Source: Desulfobulbus rhabdoformis
GTDB taxonomy: Bacteria > Desulfobacterota > Desulfobulbia > Desulfobulbales > Desulfobulbaceae
Direction of reading: 5' to 3'
DNA: 51,574 nt
Assembly: GCF_016919065.1 (NCBI RefSeq)
Contig: NZ_JAFFQA010000036.1
Coordinates: 1-51,574, forward strand
The notes under the pieces are model-generated. The model saw only the letters and a list, made by a program, of their open reading frames with translations. It was not told the origin of the DNA and searched no databases. The translations under genes were made by a program, and so were the position numbers. This document shows positions 27,901-35,691 of this stretch, one piece after another (position 1 is the stretch's first letter; every line of letters begins with the position of its first letter).

Positions 27901-28057
27901 AGAGGATACCTAGCTGTAGGGTTGGTTTCCGCACGATTTCCTGCCGTATCAGATATTGGTGGTACTGTCCTTCAGTGGAGCTGAATACCGGTATGGCGAA
28001 TAGACTCGATGAGTATTGTTCTTTTTTACCCTTTGATCTGTTGGGGGGCGATGGCAT
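24962..28057 (-). CDS. Membrane hybrid histidine kinase, CHASE4-HAMP-PAS-PAS-HK-REC
   Basis: A 1031-residue inner-membrane kinase. Membrane segments lie at about 48-72 and 325-348, flanking a CHASE4-type periplasmic sensor recognised from GDWAPWDDTYIFV. HAMP (about 350-400) follows. The first PAS (about 410-525) carries a cysteine cluster (CHQFICP and NCPV) that could bind a metal or sense redox. After a second PAS (about 535-650) comes the NtrB-type HisKA with GGIAHDFNNILAGIIGF (phospho-histidine about 667), the ATPase domain (GTGLGLSMV) and a C-terminal REC (VISDMTMPKLTG, about 957). Unlike three neighbours it has no Hpt. The first 45 residues before the membrane segment are long; a GTG preceded by AGGA (at VRKPTLQLG) is an alternative start. 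The transmitter resembles that of the split kinase at 46130-48775. Confidence 0.92.
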   Translation of the reverse strand: MPSPPNRSKGKKEQYSSSLFAIPVFSSTEGQYHQYLIRQEIVRKPTLQLGILYKTLLIVSVLLTVLILSSLLYSHMMMTGRFQQMEFNEATLNLERVVNDISTLESKLKTLVGDWAPWDDTYIFVRELNPAYIEKNLSTNSFQTLGIHFMLFFNNSDELVYSRFFDLEQAQKVASDPRVLFGVQSFAHFLHFTSPLEKKSGLLRTATTPALIASAPIATSSYDGPIHGTLVFGRYLDPATVNQISSQSRLPITTEIFTKEHAPLFQEGQHHQFSISPTPLPVAFRIKDARTLQAFTLLKDLGNTPTVVVSLSLKRPLFQQGMAIWRQHAIFLVAIGVFCILALMLLLNRLILSRLTRLSKEVANIASAGQSALRVSVPVNDEIGSLAQGINDMLASLQSLQRLQAKNEQHLTSIINSIDCGIMLVDAQTRKIISINRAGAKLAGRPADNMIGKTCHQFICPRERHNCPVLDEGEQVDLSERVILLADGSTLPVLKSVARIEREGQTLLVESFIDIRNIKTMQAELLASEAKYRRFFEEDITGNFISSRQGTLLDCNPAFAQMLGYDSPDEIIGQPMTTFYRTPERRHFLLQRIMEKRKLEGYEGVLRHKHGQKIYIICNLIGEFDDQGRLQFIRGYMFDDTKRVLLEKEIRQTQKLEAIGTMAGGIAHDFNNILAGIIGFTEIVLRDLNSEEHAKSCSNLENILRAGERARNLIEKMLTFSRQNETECQPVSLASTLDDVLQLIRVSLPPSITIIPEISEHPVVQADPIQMHQVLMNLCTNAGQAMKEKGGTLTVSLEKRHLDTDFTTRHPELTAGEYAQITIKDTGQGIEEHILERIFDPFFTTKQKGEGTGLGLSMVHGIVKAMYGLITVDSQLGFGTSITLYLPSIHGEEIMQTIERQAIPTGHEHIVYVDDERFLVDIGTEILRGLGYQVTGFADSQEALAYLLAHESSVDLVISDMTMPKLTGIELAQQLQKTGSPPPIIICTGHNEGMSKDDFFQHGVQELLLKPVTANKLAQVVRELLDTQNHD

Positions 28058-28084
28058 CCCCTGCAGCGTTAACAGTTAAGATGC

Positions 28085-28116
28085 CCTCCCCACAGCAGGT
28101 TCAGGCTGCGGGGAGG
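28085..28116. other. GC-rich hairpin upstream of the CHASE4 kinase
   Basis: CCTCCCC plus CAGC pair with GCTG plus GGGGAGG around an AGGTTCAG loop. It lies between the chemoreceptor stop and the kinase start, both on the minus strand. There is no adjacent T-run, so it could be an RNA leader structure or a factor-dependent terminator. Confidence 0.35.
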
Positions 28117-28163
28117 CGGAAAAATTTCCAGTAATTTTGTCCGATCGTTCATATTATTCTCTG

Positions 28164-28188
28164 CGGTGACCACCTTAAGTGGCCACCG
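28164..28188. other. Hairpin 3' of the chemoreceptor gene
   Basis: CGGTGACCAC (28164-28173) and GTGGCCACCG (28179-28188) form a 10-bp stem with one G-U pair and a 5-nt loop, about 50 nt after the chemoreceptor stop on the minus strand. No T-run follows. A 3'-end-protecting role is as likely as termination. Confidence 0.4.
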
Positions 28189-28240
28189 GGTCGATCGTTA
28201 TCTCAATACGCTTCGGGACGAGAATTTTTGCAGGCAGCCT

Positions 28241-30343
28241 TTATGCCTGTGCAGGGTGCGCAATGGAGACGTTGTGCACCTTGTCTGCAGCCATAGCCTC
28301 GGCCGGGGCAGCGGCGGAATGGGTGTTCCCTTCGTTTTCGGTCTTGAACTGTCCCACCAGTTGGCTGAGCTGTTCAGACAGAGCGGAGAGTCCGTGCGAG
28401 CTTTCGCTCACCTGGGTACTGTTGGTAAACATCTCGCTGGCAATGGTGCTGACTGAAACGATGTCCTGGGCAATGTCGGATGCAACAACCGAACTCTGGT
28501 TGACGTTTTCGTTGACCTCTCCGATACCCTGAGCCATCTGGCTAACGTTGGTCGCTATTTCCTGGGTTGCGGCACTCTGCTCTTCGACGGCTGTGGCAAT
28601 GGAGCTGACCACACTGTTGACATCGGTGATAACCTCATTGATGTCTGAAATCTGTTGCACGGTTATGGAGGTGGTCCCCTGGATGGCCCCCACTTTATCC
28701 TTGATGTCGTAAGTTGCCGCAGCGGTCTGTTTTGCAAGCTCCTTGATTTCATTGGCAACAACGGCAAACCCTCGACCCGCCTCGCCGGCTCGGGCCGCCT
28801 CGATGGTGGCATTTAAAGCCAGCAGGTTGACCTGCTCGGAGATCTCGGTGATGGTTTCAATCACCTTGCCAATGGATTTTGCCGACTCGCCCAGTTCATT
28901 GATGTTGCCTGAGGCTTCATTGGCGCGTTTGGCAGCATTGTCAGAAATGGTGCGTGCCTTTTCTGCGTGTTGGGCAATTTCGCCGATAGTCGATGACATT
29001 TCCTCGGAGGCGGTGGCCACGATGTTGGTATTGGTGGTCGATTGTTCCATGGCGGCAGCAACATTGTTCATATTCGCGCTCATCTCCTCGGCAGCCGTGG
29101 CCACGGTATTGGATTTATCCGAGGCCATCTGCGCCCCCTGATTCATCTGCTCAGAGATCTGGGAAAGTTGAACCGATGAGGTTGAGACCGTATGCACACC
29201 GGCTGTGATGTCGCGGATAATATGCTGCAGCTTTTCAATAAAGAGATTGAACCAGGTGGCCAGTTCGCCGACCTCGTCTTTGGTCAAGACCTGCAGACGC
29301 ATGGTCAAATCACCTTCTCCCTGGGCGATATCTTTGAGCCCTGCAACGGCGGCATTGATGGGGCGGACTATTTTACGGATGGAGCTGAGTAAAATGATGG
29401 TGACAATACCCAAGGCACATCCCATGACGATCAGGGTGACATTGCGCAGATTGTGAGAGGTCGCCAGAAATTCATCACTGTTCTGGGTAAAGGCGATGGA
29501 CCAGTTGTTCATGCCTACCGGCGCAAAGCCTGCTATTTTATGAATACCGGTGAAGGTGTACTCCTCGACTCCAACCTGGCCGGAAAGCATTTGTCGCATG
29601 ATTTCCTGCATCTCAGGTTCTTTTGATAGATCCTTTTTCAGGAGATATTCAGTTTTGGGGTGGGCGATGAGAACGCCCTCACGGTTGACCATGTACGCAT
29701 AGCCGGTTTCCCCGGAACGACGGCTGGGGATCAGTTCGGTAAAGTACTCCGCTTTCAGCACCAGGCCGATGGTCCCGAGAAAGCTGCCTTTTTCTGAGAG
29801 GATAGGAGCAGATATGGGGACAATGAGCTTAGAGGTGGCTTGAGAACGAATCATCTCGCCAAGACTGGGGGAACCTGTTTTTTTGGCACGGATAAAATCA
29901 TCGTTTTGGGCAACAGAAACCCGGCTGTACTCCTCTCCATTCTCCAGAATGCCGGTCAGAATTTTTCCCTGGGCGTTGGCAATATAGAGTCCCTGGAAAT
30001 TGTGATCAGTGTTGATACCTTTAAATTCATATTTGAGCCCCTCGTAGAGCTCATGGACATGGGCCTCGCTTGAGGTCGGATCACCGGAAATCTGTTCCAT
30101 GGAATGAATAATTTCACGGTTATAGGCCAGAGAGTTGGTCAGGTCAAGATCGGTCTTGAGCAGATTGGCCACCAGGCTCGCCAGGTCGCCGGCTATTGTT
30201 TGGGCTTTTTCTTTAGAGATGTCCATGAGTGCTGTTGACGATTTGCTCACCGCAAAATAGCCGACGATGGACAGGGGCAGCAAAACAGAAAGCAGGCCAG
30301 TGGCTAACAGTTTGAATTGGATTGAACGGGTACGTAGTTTCAT
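28241..30343 (-). CDS. Methyl-accepting chemotaxis protein with dCache sensor
   Basis: A 700-residue chemoreceptor. Membrane segment 1 is about residues 13-33, a double-Cache periplasmic sensor about 38-295, and membrane segment 2 about 303-322. The sensor shows the typical YAYMVNREGVLIAHP segment. HAMP (about 322-378) precedes the signalling domain (about 395-680). The tip reads ISEQVNLLALNATIEAARAG with GRGFAVVANEIKELAKQTA, a good match to the CheA/CheW-contact consensus. There is no C-terminal CheR-binding pentapeptide. GAGGAGG lies 6 nt before the ATG, the strongest ribosome-binding site in this gene run, and a 205-nt leader precedes it. dCache receptors usually bind amino acids or organic acids, but the ligand cannot be read from the sequence. 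Confidence 0.93.
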   Translation of the reverse strand: MKLRTRSIQFKLLATGLLSVLLPLSIVGYFAVSKSSTALMDISKEKAQTIAGDLASLVANLLKTDLDLTNSLAYNREIIHSMEQISGDPTSSEAHVHELYEGLKYEFKGINTDHNFQGLYIANAQGKILTGILENGEEYSRVSVAQNDDFIRAKKTGSPSLGEMIRSQATSKLIVPISAPILSEKGSFLGTIGLVLKAEYFTELIPSRRSGETGYAYMVNREGVLIAHPKTEYLLKKDLSKEPEMQEIMRQMLSGQVGVEEYTFTGIHKIAGFAPVGMNNWSIAFTQNSDEFLATSHNLRNVTLIVMGCALGIVTIILLSSIRKIVRPINAAVAGLKDIAQGEGDLTMRLQVLTKDEVGELATWFNLFIEKLQHIIRDITAGVHTVSTSSVQLSQISEQMNQGAQMASDKSNTVATAAEEMSANMNNVAAAMEQSTTNTNIVATASEEMSSTIGEIAQHAEKARTISDNAAKRANEASGNINELGESAKSIGKVIETITEISEQVNLLALNATIEAARAGEAGRGFAVVANEIKELAKQTAAATYDIKDKVGAIQGTTSITVQQISDINEVITDVNSVVSSIATAVEEQSAATQEIATNVSQMAQGIGEVNENVNQSSVVASDIAQDIVSVSTIASEMFTNSTQVSESSHGLSALSEQLSQLVGQFKTENEGNTHSAAAPAEAMAADKVHNVSIAHPAQA

Positions 30344-30504
30344 GTTCTTCCTCCTCAGGTGTTGGTTTCCGTGTAGTGTGCGAAACCGGAATGCATTTAC
30401 CAGAGAGGTTGCGATTCCTATGCCATGAAGGAGGGAAATATTTATATGGGTAAAATCAATAGGTTGTAAGTCGCATCTTCAAGGGGGCGTTTCTCTGTGG
30501 CCTG

Positions 30505-30560
30505 GCGAGTCCGAAAAAAATGGACCCGCTAAGGGATCATGAGTCCGGTTATTCCGGACT
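30505..30560 (-). other. Two hairpins at the 3' end of the sigma-54 regulator gene
   Basis: AGTCCGG / CCGGACT (30542-30548 / 30554-30560) encloses the regulator's stop codon. GCGAGTCC / GGACCCGC (30505-30512 / 30522-30529) follows in the transcript, with a run of seven T in its loop on the minus strand. They may act as a combined terminator, though the T-run is not after the stem. Confidence 0.4.
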
Positions 30561-31994
30561 GGACTGCGGCGAGTTGGTCAGACCGTGGGTCTTGAGAAGA
30601 TCGTAGAGGCGGGAGCGGCTCAGCTCGGAAAGAGTGCAGGCGGTGGCAATATCGCCTTCACTCTCATGCAGGAGGAGTTGCAGGTAATGGCGTTCGATAT
30701 CCAAGGAGAGTTGTTTGCGATACTCCTTAAAAGGCAGCAGGGTCTCAGGAAAACTGAGGACAGCCGTGCCTATCTGTTCCTGGGGGGCAGTGGGTTCCTC
30801 TTCCGTATTTTTACTGTCAACACGAGAGCGAATGCGTGAGAGCCGAATTTCCGGGGGGAGGTGGATCGGGTAGAGCACCGGATCCAAAGGATCAGCGAGA
30901 ATAGCCTTTTCCAGGGTATTTTCCAGTTCACGGACGTTGCCTGGCCAGGAGTAGGCTGAGAGGACTTCCAGAGTCTCTGGAACCACGCCTTTAATGGGTA
31001 ATTTATTACGGCGGCAGAGGGTAAAAACAAAACTCATCACCAGTTTTTCCACATCTCTTTCTCGTTCACGCAGGGGCGGCAAGTGAATGTTAAAAGTGTT
31101 GAGTCGAAAAAATAGGTCGGAGCGAAAGGTCCCCTCCTCGACCATGGCACAGAGGTCTCGGTTGGTGGCAGCAACCAGGCGAAAGTTACTTTTCTGCTCT
31201 TTGCCTTTGCCCACCGGCCGGTAGACTCGCTCCTGAAGGACGCGGAGAAAGCTTTTTTGTGTCTCCAGAGGCAGTTCGCCGGCCTCATCCAGAAAAAGCG
31301 TACCGCCATCGGCCTGCTCGATCAGCCCCTTGCTTTCGGTGTTGGCTCCGGTGAAGGAACCTTTGGCATGACCAAAGAGGATGCTCTCCACCAAGTCCTT
31401 GGGCAGACTGGTACAATCGACCACGACAAAGGGTTGGTTGGCTCGTCTGCTGTTGATGTGGATAGCCCGGGCAAAGAGTTCTTTGCCAGTCCCTGTTTCC
31501 CCTGTGATAAGCACGCCGGTCTCAGTGCAGGCGCAGTAGGCGACCTGGTCCAGGCAGGCGGAGATCGCTTTGCTTTTGCCGACGATTTCATCACGCTTGA
31601 GGCTGATCTGTTTGGAACGGTGTGATTTTTTTTCATGGTACTCCATGGCACGGCGAATATGGAGCACCACTTCCTGCCGGGAAAGGGGTTTCTGCAGGTA
31701 GTCCCAGGCCCCGTTTTTTATTGCCAGCTCTGCACCGTTGGCATCGCCCATGCCGGTAATAATGATGACTTCGGGCGAGCTCGGCAGCGACTGGATGAAG
31801 GGCAGCGCATCCAAACCGTTGCCATCGGGGAGACTGACATCCAAAAAGACCAGGTCAACCGATTGATCAGCCAGGAGATTCTTCCCTTCGCTGATATTTT
31901 CCGCTGTTGTCGTGGTATGCCCGAGTTTGAGACAGTACTCTTCAAGCAATACACGAAAGGCAGCGTCATCATCGATGATAGCAATTTTTCCCAT
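30549..31994 (-). CDS. NtrC-family sigma-54-dependent response regulator
   Basis: A 481-residue transcription activator. REC is about residues 3-120 with IIDDD, phospho-aspartate in FLDVSLPDGNG (about 51) and YLQKPL. The sigma-54 AAA+ domain is about 142-375 with Walker A GETGTGKE (about 165), Walker B TLFLDEAGE, and the sigma-54-contact loop. That loop reads GSFTGA (about 212) instead of the canonical GAFTGA. A Fis-type helix-turn-helix (LSELSRSRLYDLLKTHGL) closes the protein. When phosphorylated it should oligomerise and open sigma-54 promoters. It lies 208 nt downstream of the hybrid kinase at 32203-35691 and 205 nt upstream of the chemoreceptor, so the cognate kinase is not certain. The start has no strong ribosome-binding site. 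Confidence 0.93.
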   Translation of the reverse strand: MGKIAIIDDDAAFRVLLEEYCLKLGHTTTTAENISEGKNLLADQSVDLVFLDVSLPDGNGLDALPFIQSLPSSPEVIIITGMGDANGAELAIKNGAWDYLQKPLSRQEVVLHIRRAMEYHEKKSHRSKQISLKRDEIVGKSKAISACLDQVAYCACTETGVLITGETGTGKELFARAIHINSRRANQPFVVVDCTSLPKDLVESILFGHAKGSFTGANTESKGLIEQADGGTLFLDEAGELPLETQKSFLRVLQERVYRPVGKGKEQKSNFRLVAATNRDLCAMVEEGTFRSDLFFRLNTFNIHLPPLRERERDVEKLVMSFVFTLCRRNKLPIKGVVPETLEVLSAYSWPGNVRELENTLEKAILADPLDPVLYPIHLPPEIRLSRIRSRVDSKNTEEEPTAPQEQIGTAVLSFPETLLPFKEYRKQLSLDIERHYLQLLLHESEGDIATACTLSELSRSRLYDLLKTHGLTNSPQSSPE

Positions 31995-32089
31995 GGTCTT
32001 TGTGTCAATTTGGGGGGAGAAAGGCTGTGCCGTAATTATTTCAAGGGCTCCAGGCTTTCTGTATTACACTTCCCCCTTTGGGCGGATGC

Positions 32090-32114
32090 ATGCCTCGGGT
32101 GCCACCGGAGGCAT
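32090..32114. other. Hairpin in the leader region of the sigma-54 regulator gene
   Basis: ATGCCTC (32090-32096) and GAGGCAT (32108-32114) pair perfectly, and two inner G-C pairs extend the stem after one mismatch. It lies about 100 bp upstream of the regulator start. It may be an operator or a terminator without T-run for the upstream kinase gene. Confidence 0.35.
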
Positions 32115-32202
32115 TTGTTCTATTGTACAGCAACTGACCAGAAAATATACACTATATCTCAACCTCAGTTTATGATGGAAGCCGCTATAAGGCAATCCTG
32201 AA

Positions 32203-35200
32203 TCAAGGGTTCAGGGCAAGAAGAGGGGCAAGCTCCTGCTCCAGTTCGCTGATTAAGGTTGCGTAATCAAGCTCTGCCTGATCTCGAATACCAGTGTGAA
32301 TAACCTGGGATTTTTGGGCCAAGTGATCAAGCCCGCATTGTAGCAGGGTTCCCTTGAGGGTGTGGGCGGCCCGGCCCAGCTCTTCCCTATTGTTTTGAGT
32401 ATAGGCGGCGGTGACCTTGGTAAGACAATCCTTGATGGAGCGTAAGGCAGCCTCCAGAATCCGGTCGATCTGCTCGGGTTGCAACATGGTTGTTTTTTGC
32501 AGATGTTCGCGAATGGCCTCCTTTTGTGGCGCTCCTGCTGCCTGGGGCTGTTCCCCTGTTGCCTTCGGGACGTTATCTGTCGCCTTCTTGAGTTGGTAGC
32601 CGGTCAGCACCTCCAAAAGCACAGACTGCAGTTGTTCCGGCTGAAAGGGTTTGGTGAGATAATTGTCCATTCCCACATTCAGGCAGCGTTCCCGATCGCC
32701 GTCCATGGCATGGGCGGTCATGGCGATGACCGGCAAATGATGGCCGAACATCTTTTGCCTGAGTGTTTTCTCCAGCGTATCCGGCAAATGCACTGTCACC
32801 GGTTCGCCTGTTTCCAGGGCACGAATGGCCTGGGTTGCGGCCATGCCATCCATCAGAGGCATCTGCACATCCATAAGCACGACATCAATCTCATCTTCAG
32901 AAAGAACAACAAGGGCTTCCATACCGTTGGTTGCGGTGCTTACCCGGTGATTCTGGGCCAGGCTCATACTGGCGACATCACGGTTGACTTCGTTGTCATC
33001 GACCACCAGAATCCGCAGGCCGTTGAGCTGTTTGCTGGGAGTTCCTTTGCCCTGATCGATACAGGTCTCAGGGGACTCGCTTGAGGGCGGCAGAGCAAGC
33101 TCAATGTGAAAGGTGCTGCCCATGTTTTCCCCGCTTTCTACCCAGATGCGTCCATCCATGAGGTCCACCAGCTCGGAGCAGATGGCCAGGCCAAGCCCGG
33201 CCCCCCCGAATTGACGGGCGTACGAGGAGTCGGCCTGCTCGAAACTCTTGAAGATCTGCCCCAGTTTTTCCTGGGCAATCCCCATACCGGTATCTGTCAC
33301 GGCAAAATGAAGCCCAATAAGCCCAGGCACCTTAGGCGAATGTTCCAGTTTTTCAACGCTGAGCGTAATGGTCCCACTCTGGGTAAATTTTATAGCGTTG
33401 CCGGTGAGATTCAAAAAGATCTGCCGCAAACGCATGTCATCACCGAGAAGGGTCTCGGGGAGTTGCGGATCAATCTGGACCTGGAGTTTCAATCCCTTTT
33501 CCATGGCGGGCATATTGAGGGTACTGATGACACTGCCCATGAGGCGACGTAGGGAAAAGGGCTGGGGGGCCAGTTTGAACTGTCCGGCTTCCATTTTGGA
33601 GAAATCAAGAATGTCGTTGAGCAGTCCCAGCAGCGATTGGGCCGACTGGTTGACGGTTTTGAGAAAACGCTTTTGTTTTTTCTCGTCATCAACCTGCATG
33701 GCCAGGTGGCTCATACCGATAATGGCATTCATGGGGGTTCGGATTTCGTGGCTCATGTTGGCCAGAAAGAGGCTTTTGGCCTTATCTGATTGTTCCGCGC
33801 GTTGTTTGGCCTCTTCAAGGGCAAGCATGGACTGGTTGAGCTGGTCTGCCATTTCATTGAGTGCTTCAGCCAACTCACCGAGTTCATCCCGGCTTTCCAC
33901 CTGGAGACGGGTTTCAAACTCGCCAGTTTGAATGTTATGAATGCCCTTGATGATGGTGGTGATTTTTCGGGTGAGGGTGGCTGCCATCCAGATGGCGATC
34001 AGGATGACTAAGACAATCATGATACAGGTGGAGACGCTTAAATTGGAGATGGTGGCACGAAGGTGTTGTTCAATTCCCGTGAGGGTTGCCTGGCGTCTGT
34101 TTTCCAGATTGGTTACATAGGTCGCGGTAATATCTTGAATCTCGGTGGCGGTCTCATTGGCGGCGCTATGGAATTCATCCACATTGGCCCCTATGGTGAT
34201 AAAACCGAATCCTCGGGGCGTATCGTAGCGTCCGGTGTGGTAGGGAATGGCTGCGGCGGTGGTCAGTTTCCACAGTTTGGACCAGAATATAAGAAAGGAG
34301 CCCGAGCCACCATGCTGGGTCAGACTATACCAGCCACTGCATTGGGGGGCAAAATTGAGGTACCGACAGTCAAGGCCCAGCATGCCGGATTGGGTCAAGG
34401 CAGTAATGGGTTTTTTGCTCAGACTCTGCTCGTGAAAGGTGGGGGCATGCTGCTCAAACCAGGGGAAAGAACCGCCACTTTGCTGCCATATCTCGTGTAG
34501 ATCGTTACTGATCCAGGGCGTTGCCTCTTCGCCGGTTTTCGGGTCATAGCCAACAATGAAATAATCACGTGGATGCGAGATATTACGGCCTTTGTCGTCC
34601 CACATGAACGCGTAGTTGCCTGAACCGGCATCGGAAATATCCGAAAAACGCTGGGTGGTCGGCACCGCATGGTCGGTGAATTCCATGATGTGGGTATGAT
34701 CCAGGGCCAGGGTGACATAGCCGATTTTGCGTTTCCCCTTAAAAACAGGGGTGGCCCAGCGAATAATTCCCTGAAAACGTTTACCCACAGGGTTTTCTTT
34801 TCCGGCGTATCCCGCTTTTTCCGGAGCAAAGGGGATGTTTGCCTTGGCCGCCCGTGCAGGGGTATAGGGGCCAATAAGGGGGGAGGGGAGATAGGGGCCA
34901 ATCACCTGAGAGACATATATCTCTCCCGGACCGAGGGAATTGAGCTCTGCAAAGTAGGTCTCAGCCTGGCACCAGGTGTTTTTTTTCTGGGCGATATTCT
35001 GTAACCCTTTGGGCAGCAGATCAGTGGCGGAAATTTTGATTTTTTCCTGACCTGTGAGATCAACAAAGCTCATCTCGTGATAGAGCGGTCGGTTCTCGGC
35101 ACGCGTTGTTGTCGGGGGCGAATAATGGAAATCTTTGCGGTTATCCGGGGCTCCGGGATCGACCTGGGATGCCGCGGGCTGGAGCGGCTGGACCGGCTCC

Positions 35201-35691
35201 CAGTGTGTTTTATCGGCACTGAGTCGCCAGGGAGGATGCTCGATCACGCTTTTTTGGTGGACGGCAAGAAAACGGCGGTAGACCTCCGGCTGCGGAGGGA
35301 GGTTGGCTGCAAGGAGAATATCCTTATCCCGATCTTGAAGAAAATCAGCCACCGCCTTTGCAATGTCTGTGCTCAAGCGTTCAATGCTCTCCCGGGCCTT
35401 CAGATCAAGGGCAACTATAGAACGTTCTGTGGCCAGGTTGCCGGTCTGATGGACCAGGTCTTTGGTTTCGTTGACAATGGCGTTGGAGTTTTCTTTAAAG
35501 GTGTTCCCCAGTTCTGCTATCTGGCGGGCAGCAAAAAGGGCCAGGGCAATGAGGGGGAGCACTTTGATGGCAATAAAAATACCAATGAGCTTTTCACGGA
35601 TACCAATGCGTCGGCTCTTCTTGACGGTATGTGTGTGCTGGGATGGTTCCTGCTCGATGTGCTCAGTTGTGTCCGGGTTCATAAGCTCCAT
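32203..35691 (-). CDS. Membrane hybrid histidine kinase with large Cache sensor, HK-REC-Hpt
   Basis: A 1162-residue inner-membrane kinase. Membrane segments lie at about 37-58 and 548-572. The periplasmic region between them is unusually large (about 490 residues) and Cache-like, with GNYAFMWDDKGRNISHPRDY near its middle. HAMP (about 572-625), HisKA with SHEIRTPMN (phospho-histidine about 647), ATPase domain (GAGLGLAI), REC with LMDVQMPLMDG (about 940) and Hpt with HTLKGTLLQCGL (about 1109) follow. There is no PAS domain. REC has the same post-helix-3 insertion as the kinases at 21432-24521 and 42443-45919. The start at 35691 overlaps the end of the upstream kinase gene by 29 nt; an ATG at 35682 is an alternative. 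The next gene downstream is the sigma-54 activator. Confidence 0.92.
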   Translation of the reverse strand: MELMNPDTTEHIEQEPSQHTHTVKKSRRIGIREKLIGIFIAIKVLPLIALALFAARQIAELGNTFKENSNAIVNETKDLVHQTGNLATERSIVALDLKARESIERLSTDIAKAVADFLQDRDKDILLAANLPPQPEVYRRFLAVHQKSVIEHPPWRLSADKTHWEPVQPLQPAASQVDPGAPDNRKDFHYSPPTTTRAENRPLYHEMSFVDLTGQEKIKISATDLLPKGLQNIAQKKNTWCQAETYFAELNSLGPGEIYVSQVIGPYLPSPLIGPYTPARAAKANIPFAPEKAGYAGKENPVGKRFQGIIRWATPVFKGKRKIGYVTLALDHTHIMEFTDHAVPTTQRFSDISDAGSGNYAFMWDDKGRNISHPRDYFIVGYDPKTGEEATPWISNDLHEIWQQSGGSFPWFEQHAPTFHEQSLSKKPITALTQSGMLGLDCRYLNFAPQCSGWYSLTQHGGSGSFLIFWSKLWKLTTAAAIPYHTGRYDTPRGFGFITIGANVDEFHSAANETATEIQDITATYVTNLENRRQATLTGIEQHLRATISNLSVSTCIMIVLVILIAIWMAATLTRKITTIIKGIHNIQTGEFETRLQVESRDELGELAEALNEMADQLNQSMLALEEAKQRAEQSDKAKSLFLANMSHEIRTPMNAIIGMSHLAMQVDDEKKQKRFLKTVNQSAQSLLGLLNDILDFSKMEAGQFKLAPQPFSLRRLMGSVISTLNMPAMEKGLKLQVQIDPQLPETLLGDDMRLRQIFLNLTGNAIKFTQSGTITLSVEKLEHSPKVPGLIGLHFAVTDTGMGIAQEKLGQIFKSFEQADSSYARQFGGAGLGLAICSELVDLMDGRIWVESGENMGSTFHIELALPPSSESPETCIDQGKGTPSKQLNGLRILVVDDNEVNRDVASMSLAQNHRVSTATNGMEALVVLSEDEIDVVLMDVQMPLMDGMAATQAIRALETGEPVTVHLPDTLEKTLRQKMFGHHLPVIAMTAHAMDGDRERCLNVGMDNYLTKPFQPEQLQSVLLEVLTGYQLKKATDNVPKATGEQPQAAGAPQKEAIREHLQKTTMLQPEQIDRILEAALRSIKDCLTKVTAAYTQNNREELGRAAHTLKGTLLQCGLDHLAQKSQVIHTGIRDQAELDYATLISELEQELAPLLALNP

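Noticed and set aside
9205..30343. Complete chemotaxis operon around the two receptors
   Set aside because: No cheA, cheW, cheR or cheB-like frame is present, and the stand-alone receiver at 41170 is not adjacent to either receptor.
30505..30560. Classic factor-independent terminator after the sigma-54 regulator
   Set aside because: Hairpins are present, but the T-run lies in the loop rather than after the stem, so I list them only as hairpins.
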